A stretch of DNA of 54,003 nt from positions 1 to 54,003 of the forward strand of contig JBOGWB010000049.1 of NCBI GenBank assembly GCA_050693035.1. The letters run 5' to 3'. Numbering within the stretch: position 1 is the first letter of the stretch; the number at the start of each line of letters is the position of its first letter. Under the pieces are notes generated by a model. That model saw only the letters and a program-made list of their open reading frames with translations. It had not been told where the DNA came from and did not search any database. Below are positions 48,300-54,003 of this stretch, in pieces. The position numbers and the translations under genes are program-made. The DNA comes from DASYVD01 sp050693035 (lineage in GTDB: Bacteria; Actinomycetota; UBA4738; CALAEC01).

Positions 48300-49004
48300 C
48301 TACCCGCCGGCCCCGGGGAGTCCCCCCGGCTGGCCCGGCTGGGGAAGGGGCGCCGGTTCCAGGATGCCCAGGCCAGCCTTCACCGTGGTCACCTTGCCCC
48401 ACCCGATGTCCCAGACCTGCGCCGCCGCCAGGAGCTGCTTCTCCAGCGAGGCGATGAGCTCTCTCCGCGACCTTCCCTCGAGGCTTGCGGCCACGATGAG
48501 CGAATCGGCCGTTGCCGAATAGAGCTCGAGCGAGCGTCGCATGAGGTTGCGGCCCTCCCGTAGCTCCGCCATCTCGGGCTCGAGCTCGGCGATGTCCTCG
48601 GCCGCTTCGGCAGCCCGCGTGCTCCATCCCCGGGCCTGTTCGGCGAGCTGTCCTTCCTGGGCCTCACCCGCCTTGAGCTGCGACATGCCGGTGCCGAGAT
48701 CCGGAAGGATCAGGTAGTCCGTCAGGAACGGCTGGCCCACCGCCCTCCGGCGCAGCACCTCCTCGACGAAGGCGCTGAACGAGGAGGCATCCTCCCGCTC
48801 CGCCGCGATCTGTTGGTTTCGCCGCTGTGTCGACAGGCCGACCAGGACGAGCGCCGTGATCCCCGCCACGAGGACCAGCCCCACGGTGACCTGGACCCCC
48901 CGCCGCCGGAACAACGGCTTCCTGGGGATGACGAGGTGCGGCCGCGGCGCAGCGGCGATGCCGCGGCGCGTCGCTCTGGTCCGGCCCTTGCCCTTGATGG
49001 CCAT
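48300..49004 (-). CDS. Membrane-anchored coiled-coil protein of unknown function
   Basis: 234 aa. A very basic N-terminus (about 1-36) precedes one membrane segment (about 38-58), then an extracytoplasmic helical region (about 65-205) with heptad-like patterns and a Pro/Gly-rich tail. I recognise no domain. ATG 49004 fits; it is 13 nt after tatC and 12 nt before the lipid kinase, so it is part of the run. The basic start and single segment suggest a type II membrane protein. Confidence 0.7.
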   Translation of the reverse strand: MAIKGKGRTRATRRGIAAAPRPHLVIPRKPLFRRRGVQVTVGLVLVAGITALVLVGLSTQRRNQQIAAEREDASSFSAFVEEVLRRRAVGQPFLTDYLILPDLGTGMSQLKAGEAQEGQLAEQARGWSTRAAEAAEDIAELEPEMAELREGRNLMRRSLELYSATADSLIVAASLEGRSRRELIASLEKQLLAAAQVWDIGWGKVTTVKAGLGILEPAPLPQPGQPGGLPGAGG

Positions 49005-49017
49005 CGAGTGGGGGAGC

Positions 49018-49785
49018 CTACCTCTTGAGGATGCGGGCCACCAGGATGGCGGCCTCGTAGAAGGCTATCAGGGGTACCCACAGGAGCAGCATGCTGTAGG
49101 GGTCCTGGGTCGGTGTGGCGATCATGGCGAACACCGCGAGCCCGAAGTACGAGTACCGGCGCCACCGCTTCATCTGCGCCGAGGTGACGATCCGGGCCCC
49201 CGCCAGGAACACGAGCAGCAGAGGGAATTCGAAGGACAGGCCGAACACCAGGATCAGCAGGATGAGGAAGGACAGGTAACGGTCGACGGTGAGGAAGACG
49301 GTGAGGGCTTCTCCCCCGAACGAGAACAGGAATGCCAGGCCGCGGGGGATGATCAGCATGGCGAAGACCGTTCCCGCCGCGAACAGCGCCACCGATGAAA
49401 GAACGAACGGTACGGAGAGGCGCCGTTCCCGCCGGGTGAGCCCAGGGACGATGAACTGCCACAGCTGCCAGAGCACCACGGGAAGCGCCAGGAGGAAGCC
49501 CGAGAAGAATCCCACCTTCAGGCGGGTGAGGAAGGGATCGACGGGGCTGGTGAATGCCAGCCTGCATCCCTCCAAGAGCCGGGACTCGGGCGGGATGGCC
49601 TCCAGGGCACGGCAGTAGGGCCCTCGGAGCACCGAGAAGATCGGGTCGAAGAACACGAACCCCACGATCGAGGCGACGGCCAGCGCCGCCGCCACGATGA
49701 TGAGCCTGGTGCGGAGCTCCTCGAGATGCTCGAGGAGGGTCATCTCGTTGGGGTCGCGCCGCTGGCGTCGTCTGATCACGCGCAT
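49018..49785 (-). CDS. tatC: Sec-independent protein translocase TatC
   Basis: 255 aa with six membrane segments. The family signatures are present: MTLLEHLEELRTRLI near the N-terminus (about 15-29), FKVGF-like TRLKVGFFSGFLLALPVVLWQLWQF (about 87-111), PGLTRRERR (about 113-121) and FGLSFEFPLL (about 180-189). TatC recognises twin-arginine signal peptides and builds the Tat channel with TatA. A run of Arg precedes the first motif, so the true start might be the Met before TLLEHL (49743). It lies 36 nt after tatA and is in the same order as in M. tuberculosis (Rv2093c). Confidence 0.95.
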   Translation of the reverse strand: MRVIRRRQRRDPNEMTLLEHLEELRTRLIIVAAALAVASIVGFVFFDPIFSVLRGPYCRALEAIPPESRLLEGCRLAFTSPVDPFLTRLKVGFFSGFLLALPVVLWQLWQFIVPGLTRRERRLSVPFVLSSVALFAAGTVFAMLIIPRGLAFLFSFGGEALTVFLTVDRYLSFLILLILVFGLSFEFPLLLVFLAGARIVTSAQMKRWRRYSYFGLAVFAMIATPTQDPYSMLLLWVPLIAFYEAAILVARILKR

Positions 49786-49821
49786 GAGTCGAATTTCGGC
49801 GTCAGGACCGGGAGCTCCCGG

Positions 49822-50106
49822 TCACGTCGTGGTCTGGTCACCCGATGCCGGAGAGCTTGGGCCATCGCCGGGACCTGGAGTCTCCGCCTTGGTCTTCGAT
49901 GCCGGCCGGGCTCGAGGCCGGCGGGCGATCGGTGGCTCTTCGTCCAGGTCCTGCTCCATCTCGGCGCGGAGCTCCGACGCCGCTCGGCGGAATTCCCGCA
50001 TCGACTTCCCCACGGTCCGGCCGATCTCCGGCAGCCGGCGGGGGCCGAAGATGATGAGGGCCAGGACGATGATGACGAGAAGCTCTGGGGCTCCGATGGA
50101 CGGCAC
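49822..50106 (-). CDS. tatA: Twin-arginine translocase subunit TatA
   Basis: 94 aa. One N-terminal membrane segment (IGAPELLVIIVLALIIFGPRRLPEIG, about 4-29) ends with the FGP hinge; an amphipathic helix (about 32-55) and a Pro/Ala/Thr-rich tail follow. It forms the pore of the Tat system together with TatC. GTG 50106 is chosen because the family starts a few residues before the membrane segment. It lies between a small membrane coiled-coil gene and tatC. Confidence 0.9.
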   Translation of the reverse strand: MPSIGAPELLVIIVLALIIFGPRRLPEIGRTVGKSMREFRRAASELRAEMEQDLDEEPPIARRPRARPASKTKAETPGPGDGPSSPASGDQTTT

Positions 50107-50127
50107 GTGGACCTCCTGGTGGGGATT

Positions 50128-50394
50128 CTACCGCCTGGGGGCCCGGCGCCGAGGCTTCCCCCGGCCGCTCTCGGCCTTCTCCTCCTCGCGGTCGCGCCGA
50201 CGTTGCTCGAGGCGCTCGGCAAGCGCTTGGGCCCGGTCACCCTCCCGCTGGATGTCCTGGAGCGCCGGAGTGACTTCGGCCGAGAACTCCTGAAGGGCCC
50301 CGGAGAGCCGCCGCACTTGCCGGAAGAGGGAGATCACCAGCACCGCCATGATGGCGAGCGTCGCCGCGCCGATCGAGACAAGGAACAGCGCCAT
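50128..50394 (-). CDS. Small membrane coiled-coil protein
   Basis: 88 aa. One membrane segment (about 2-24), then a coiled coil (about 26-70) and an Arg-rich end. The topology is like that of TatB, but the FGP hinge is missing, so I do not assign it to Tat. ATG 50394 is preceded on the minus strand by TATCCT at 9 nt. It sits directly before tatA, and the function is unknown. Confidence 0.65.
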   Translation of the reverse strand: MALFLVSIGAATLAIMAVLVISLFRQVRRLSGALQEFSAEVTPALQDIQREGDRAQALAERLEQRRRDREEEKAESGRGKPRRRAPRR

Positions 50395-50424
50395 ATGGCG
50401 GTCAGGATAGCAGCGGAGCGAGCC

Positions 50425-50751
50425 CTACCGGGCGTCCGCGACGAGCTGCTCGAACCAGTCGTTCTGCTGCAGCAGGAAGTGGAAGTCGATGAGGTCGTCC
50501 GAGGTCAGCGGCGGCCCCCCCGGCCGGACCTCCGAGGAGGCGATCTCCTGGGCCTCCATGACCTCCACGCCGGCCGACATCAGCAGGAGCACGATCTTGC
50601 GGTCGGCGGGCTTCTCCACGGGGAGCTCGCAGGAGGGACAGTCGAAGCTGTAGCTGCCTTCACCGGACTCCTGCTCGACCTGGAGCAGGATGGATCGGGC
50701 GTCCATCTCGACCTCTCCACACTGCGGGCACGTGGCTCGAATCGTGGTCAT
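50425..50751 (-). CDS. Zinc-ribbon protein of unknown function in the paf-tat cluster
   Basis: 108 aa. CPQC (about 8-11) and CPSC (about 38-41) form a zinc ribbon; the rest is an acidic helical domain ending FHFLLQQNDWFEQLVADAR. I recall no named family, but the two-part layout is clear. ATG 50751 is 73 nt downstream of the pafC stop. A role linked to PafBC or Tat is only suggested by position. Confidence 0.7.
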   Translation of the reverse strand: MTTIRATCPQCGEVEMDARSILLQVEQESGEGSYSFDCPSCELPVEKPADRKIVLLLMSAGVEVMEAQEIASSEVRPGGPPLTSDDLIDFHFLLQQNDWFEQLVADAR

Positions 50752-50824
50752 CTCGCCTCAGATATCGGCCTGGGGCGGGGCGACTTTAGGTACCGGGGCC
50801 GACGACCGGGCTAGCCCGTTCGAG

Positions 50825-51790
50825 CTACCGACTTGAGCGCGGACCCCGTCGCCGGTACAGGGACAGGGCCTCCTCGGCGGCCGCCCGGGCCAGGTCGCGG
50901 AGCTCGGGGGGGTCCAGGACCTCCGCTTCTCCCCCCAGCCGGAGGACCAGCTTGGCCACCCAGGCCAGGTCCTTGGCCGGGAGGACCACCTCGAGGTCGC
51001 TCCCTCGCTCCGTAGTCCGCTCCACCTCGTAGTACTCGGCCACCCAGCGGGCTCCCGGGCGCAGGAGCAGCCGGACCCGGACATCCTCGGCGGTACGGTC
51101 GTACAGGGGGCGTCCCTGGCCGAGGAGACCGCGGGGTTCGAACGTCTCCCCGGTGGGGCGGACGTCGCGGATCCGGTCGACCCGGAACATCCGCTCCTGG
51201 TCGCTCTTCTCGTCCCACGCCACCACGTACCAGTTCCCGATGGCGGAGAAGACCTGCTCTGGGTCGATCCGACGGTTCGTCGCCTGGTCTCGGGAAGCCG
51301 AGTAGTAGTCGATCTCGATCCGTTCCCGCCGCTCGGTGGCGTCCCGGACGGCCTCCAGGGGGCCCCGGCGGCCTGCCGCCCGCTCCACCTCGAGGTGGAG
51401 GTCCTCGAGCCCCGCCACATCCAGGACCTCGCGGAGCTTCTCCAGCGCTCCCCTCAGATCTTCCGCCCCCGGGCCCTCGGTGCCCAGGAGGGCGGCCGCC
51501 CCCAGGTACAGGGCCAGCGCCTCCCCCCGGGTGAGCCGCACCGGCCGGGAGAAGTGCTCGGCCATAGAGACCCACACCTTCCCCCCCTCGATCTGAACGT
51601 CGACTAGGTCGCCCGGACCGTAGGGAGGGAGCCCCGTCACGAACAGGAGGTTGAGATCGCTCGTGAGGTCGCCCTGGTTCACGCCGAACACGCGGGCCAG
51701 CTCCTCCAGGCTCGTCCCCGGGTGGCGGACCAGGTACGGGACCAGGGCCAGCAGCCTGCGGAGGCGCTCTGCGGTTTTGGCGGGAGGCAT
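50825..51790 (-). CDS. pafC: WYL-domain regulator PafC
   Basis: 321 aa. An N-terminal winged helix-turn-helix (about 5-60: RLRRLLALVPYLVRHPGTSLEELARVFGV) is followed by a WYL domain (about 135-210, ERIEIDYYSASRDQATNRRIDPEQVFSAIGNWYVVAW) and a C-terminal WCX-type extension. With PafB it forms PafBC, the transcription factor that in mycobacteria switches on most DNA-damage genes through the RecA-NDp promoter. ATG 51790 is 13 nt after the pafB stop; a reading from 51925 would overlap pafB. A promoter of that type lies in front of nurA-herA-mre11-rad50 in this window. Confidence 0.9.
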   Translation of the reverse strand: MPPAKTAERLRRLLALVPYLVRHPGTSLEELARVFGVNQGDLTSDLNLLFVTGLPPYGPGDLVDVQIEGGKVWVSMAEHFSRPVRLTRGEALALYLGAAALLGTEGPGAEDLRGALEKLREVLDVAGLEDLHLEVERAAGRRGPLEAVRDATERRERIEIDYYSASRDQATNRRIDPEQVFSAIGNWYVVAWDEKSDQERMFRVDRIRDVRPTGETFEPRGLLGQGRPLYDRTAEDVRVRLLLRPGARWVAEYYEVERTTERGSDLEVVLPAKDLAWVAKLVLRLGGEAEVLDPPELRDLARAAAEEALSLYRRRGPRSSR

Positions 51791-51803
51791 CCGGCCGCGG
51801 CTC

Positions 51804-52763
51804 CTAACCGGCCTTGATGGCGCGGAGGACCGACTCCAGGCGGTCCACCACGGCGTCCCGAAGGGCCTTGGGAGAGAGCACCCGGGCGTCGGCCCCGAAC
51901 GAGAGGATCCAGGAGGCGAACGCATCGCCCCCGGCGGCGGGGACCTCGGCCTCCGTCCATCCGTCCCGCCCGGTCCGGACGATGCGGGCCCCGGGAAGCC
52001 CGGACAGCGCCCACCAGGCCACCTTGGGGCTGAAGGACACTCTGGCGGTGGTTTCCGGCTCCCCCAGGCCCCAGGGGCCGGCCTGGAGCTGGTCCGAGGC
52101 CCGGAACCCCTCCGGCGGGGGTTCCGCCTCCCCCAGGTCCTTCAGGACCGAGGCGAACCGGGAGAGGCGGAAGGACCGGGCCTCCCCCCGCTTGCGGTCC
52201 CGCCCCACCAGGTACCAGGAGCCCCGGCGGAACACCAGTCCCCAGGCGTCGACGTCCCGCTCCCCCGCCCTCCCCTGGAGCGGCCGGTACCGGAACCTGA
52301 CCCGGCGGCGGCGGGCCACGGCGTCGGCCACGTCCGAGAGGTGCGGGGCCGCCGCGTCGACACCGAGGTTCCCTTCCCGTTCCGCCAGGCCGGTGAGGAC
52401 CCCCGTATCCACACCCAGGGCGAGCTTGCGGAAGGCCTGGGCCGCCTCCCCGCCGATCCCGGCATGGGCCGCCACGAACAGCGCGGCGGCCTCCTCCGCG
52501 GTGAACTCGACCTCGGGCAGCTCGTAGCGCTCCCGGGGGATGCGGTAGCCCTCCTCGACCTCCCAGACATCGGTCGGGGCCACCTCGACCGGGATGCCGA
52601 TGGCCCGCAGCGTGTCCTTGTCTCGCTCGAACTGGCGCTTGGCGCTGGCCTTGTCGCCCTGCCGGTACGCGGGCAGGACGTCGCGGATCTGATCGAACGT
52701 CAGGGGGCGGCGGGCTTCCAGGAGGAGGGCCACCAGGTTGACGAGGCGCTCCAGGGGGTGCAT
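51804..52763 (-). CDS. pafB: WYL-domain regulator PafB
   Basis: 319 aa. HTH domain at about 1-65 (MHPLERLVNLVALLLEARRPLTFDQIRDVLP and KRQFERDKDTLRAIGIPVE), WYL domain at about 145-215 (VRFRYRP, VDAWGLVFRRGSWYLVGRDR) and a C-terminal WCX-type region. It is the partner of PafC. ATG 52763 is preceded on the minus strand by TATCAT at 8 nt, so the mRNA is probably leaderless; a reading to 52856 would cross the divergent DUF3866 start. The proteasome ligase gene pafA, the usual neighbour, is not seen in the window. Confidence 0.9.
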   Translation of the reverse strand: MHPLERLVNLVALLLEARRPLTFDQIRDVLPAYRQGDKASAKRQFERDKDTLRAIGIPVEVAPTDVWEVEEGYRIPRERYELPEVEFTAEEAAALFVAAHAGIGGEAAQAFRKLALGVDTGVLTGLAEREGNLGVDAAAPHLSDVADAVARRRRVRFRYRPLQGRAGERDVDAWGLVFRRGSWYLVGRDRKRGEARSFRLSRFASVLKDLGEAEPPPEGFRASDQLQAGPWGLGEPETTARVSFSPKVAWWALSGLPGARIVRTGRDGWTEAEVPAAGGDAFASWILSFGADARVLSPKALRDAVVDRLESVLRAIKAG

Positions 52764-52771
52764 CCGGGCCG

Positions 52772-52789
52772 ATGATACCGGGCTACCAT
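52772..52789. promoter_or_regulatory. Back-to-back -10 boxes of pafB and the DUF3866 gene
   Basis: Minus strand: TATCAT (52777-52772), 8 nt before ATG 52763. Plus strand: TACCAT (52784-52789), 8 nt before ATG 52798. Only 6 bp separate the two boxes, so each -35 region would fall on the other gene's start codon and the two promoters probably exclude each other. Confidence 0.5.
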
Positions 52790-52797
52790 TACCCGCG

Positions 52798-53913
52798 ATG
52801 ATCAGGCTACGAACGGGCACCGTGAAGAGGGTGGAGCGTCCTCGCCGGGGCCTCATCGAGCTCGAGGTGGAGGTGGAGGGCCGGATCGAGCGGGCTCTCG
52901 CCTACCCCCAGATGACCGGCCCCGCGGAGGAGGGCGACAGGGTGCTCCTGAACACGACGGCCGTGGGCCTCGGCCTCGGGACGGGTGGGTACCACTTCGT
53001 GGTGGCCGTTGAAGGCCGAGAGAACGTCGACCCAGAGGGCCCGGGCCACGTCATGAAGCTCCGCTATACGCCCCTCCAGGCCAGGGTCCTTGCCGTGGAG
53101 GAGCCGGAGAGCCCCCACCGCGAGCGGATGGAGGCTCATGAGGGCCTGGCCGGCCTCCCGGTGGCCTGGCTGCCCCTCCATTCCATGCTGGGTGCGGCCG
53201 CCGCGGGGGCGAAGGCGGCCGGGGCCGAGCGGGTGGTGCACGTGATGACCGACGGCGCGGCCCTCCCGGCCTGGTTCTCCGAACAGCTCCATGTCCTCCG
53301 GGAGGGCGGTCTGCTGGACGCCGTGGTCACCTGCGGCCAGGCGCTGGGCGGCGATCTGGAGGCGGTCAACGTATTCTCCGGCCTTCTCGCCGCTCGTGCC
53401 GTGGCGGAGGCGGACGTCGTCCTGGTCGGTGACGGGCCCGGGAAGGTCGGAACGGCCACCAAGTGGGGAGCCAGCGACGTGGCATCGGGCATGGCCCTGA
53501 ACGCCGTGCACGTCCTGGGAGGGCGGCCCGTGGCTGCCGTGCGGCTGAACTTCGCCGACCCCGAGTACCGGCACCACGGGGTGTCTCCCCACTCGCTCAC
53601 GGTGCTGCGTCAGGTGGTCCTGGGGCCGGTTCACGTGGCCGTTCCCGTTCTCGAGGGCGAGCAGCGGGAAGCGGTCTGGCGGGCCCTCCGGGAGGCCGGG
53701 CTCGAGGAGCGGCACCAGCTCGTGGAGGTCAACGGGAAGCCGGCCCTCGACCTCCTGCGAGAGCGAGCGGTGAGCGCGCGGACCATGCGCCGGGCCGTCG
53801 AGGAAGAGCCGGAGTTCTTCCTGGCGGCCGGGGCAGCCGGAGTCCTGGCCGGTCGGATCGCCGCCGGCTCCGAGCGATGGCATCAGGAGATGGGGCGTGG
53901 CGCGAACGCTTGA
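52798..53913 (+). CDS. DUF3866 family protein
   Basis: 371 aa. This is an actinobacterial family of unknown function, often found near paf or proteasome genes. Sequence features: an N-terminal beta-rich domain (about 1-90, with GDRVLLNTTAVGLGLGTGG), then LPVAWLPLHSMLGAAAAGAKAAGAERVVHVMTDGAALPAW, DVVLVGDGPGKVGTATKWG and a C-terminal AAGAAGVLAGRIA. No catalytic motif is certain. ATG 52798 fits the leaderless pattern; a reading from 52738 would overlap pafB. It is divergent from pafB with only 34 bp between start codons. Confidence 0.85.
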   Translation: MIRLRTGTVKRVERPRRGLIELEVEVEGRIERALAYPQMTGPAEEGDRVLLNTTAVGLGLGTGGYHFVVAVEGRENVDPEGPGHVMKLRYTPLQARVLAVEEPESPHRERMEAHEGLAGLPVAWLPLHSMLGAAAAGAKAAGAERVVHVMTDGAALPAWFSEQLHVLREGGLLDAVVTCGQALGGDLEAVNVFSGLLAARAVAEADVVLVGDGPGKVGTATKWGASDVASGMALNAVHVLGGRPVAAVRLNFADPEYRHHGVSPHSLTVLRQVVLGPVHVAVPVLEGEQREAVWRALREAGLEERHQLVEVNGKPALDLLRERAVSARTMRRAVEEEPEFFLAAGAAGVLAGRIAAGSERWHQEMGRGANA

Positions 53914-54003
53914 GATCTCGTTCAACGCGAGCGGCGCGGCCGAGGCGGGAGCCCGGGGCCGGATCGTCGTGGTGGTGTACGTCATCGACGCCGCCACGAG
54001 CGC
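53897..54003 (+). CDS. Truncated gene of unknown function at the window edge
   Basis: GTG 53897 overlaps the end of the DUF3866 gene by 17 nt and has GGAG 7 nt upstream. The 35 visible codons read MARTLEISFNASGAAEAGARG, then a hydrophobic RIVVVVYVIDAATS. The hydrophobic strand and following Asp resemble the start of ComB-like (2-phosphosulfolactate phosphatase) proteins, but this is too little to name it. Confidence 0.5.
   Translation, partial: MARTLEISFNASGAAEAGARGRIVVVVYVIDAATS

Noticed and set aside
1..54003. tRNA, rRNA, CRISPR, IS element or prophage features
   Set aside because: No cloverleaf with a T-loop, no repeat-spacer array, no transposase or integrase frame and no attachment-site repeat was recognised on reading both strands.

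Overview
The window reads as a chromosomal segment of a high-GC bacterium, most likely a deep-branching, uncultivated lineage of Actinomycetota. Several features point there: a block in the same gene order as Mycobacterium tuberculosis Rv1823-Rv1832; an Lnt-Ppm1 fusion; a DUF4193 protein; a pafB-pafC-tatA-tatC-helY cluster like M. tuberculosis Rv2096c-Rv2092c; DUF3866; and many apparently leaderless genes. It is gene-dense. I recognised no tRNA, rRNA, CRISPR array, IS element or prophage.

Region 1 (1-12313, all plus strand): a truncated NDP-sugar pyrophosphorylase fused to a catalytically eroded phosphomannomutase domain, then DUF881-Sbp-DUF881 (divisome or envelope-associated), gcvH, a GarA-like FHA protein with an added zinc ribbon, the MerR regulator FtsR, a D,D-carboxypeptidase, hpt, a bifunctional nuclease, a second MerR regulator, a small nuclease-like protein, split glycine decarboxylase gcvPA/gcvPB, and a small membrane protein. 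It combines glycine cleavage with 2-oxoglutarate-node signalling and division or cell-wall functions.

Region 2 (12378-15454, minus strand): DUF4193 and Lnt-Ppm1 behind a leader of about 300 nt that can fold into two large stems and has a consensus minus-strand promoter at its far end.

Region 3 (15455-21514, plus strand): a tight four-gene operon nurA-herA-mre11-rad50, the DNA end-resection machine best known from archaea. Its promoter matches the actinobacterial RecA-NDp (PafBC) DNA-damage promoter: GTCGGTG, 8 nt, TATGCT, then the start codon 8 nt later. The genes for the cognate activator PafB-PafC lie in the same window (50825-52763). I consider this the most interesting system here.

Region 4 (21559-42960, mixed strands): accessory metabolism. 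It holds an MFS transporter, two tandem phytoene-desaturase-like FAD oxidoreductases, a GcvT-like folate enzyme, an EamA exporter, an esterase, a GNAT enzyme, an amidohydrolase, a free-standing compact reverse transcriptase, an M20 peptidase, an FtsH-like protease with a Met/Gly-rich insert, two acyl-CoA dehydrogenases, cysS, a sarcosine-oxidase-like enzyme, an M24 peptidase and small zinc-ribbon proteins.

Region 5 (43018-54003): a long minus-strand run (pafB, pafC, a CxxC protein, a membrane/coiled-coil protein, tatA, tatC, another membrane/coiled-coil protein, a lipid kinase, an alpha/beta hydrolase, helY, a second lipid kinase), divergent from DUF3866 and a truncated gene on the plus strand.

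Start sites were chosen by Shine-Dalgarno sequences or, where these are missing, by a TANNNT -10 box 6-9 nt before the start codon, a pattern repeated at about a dozen genes. All family assignments come from reading motifs by eye, not from database searches.
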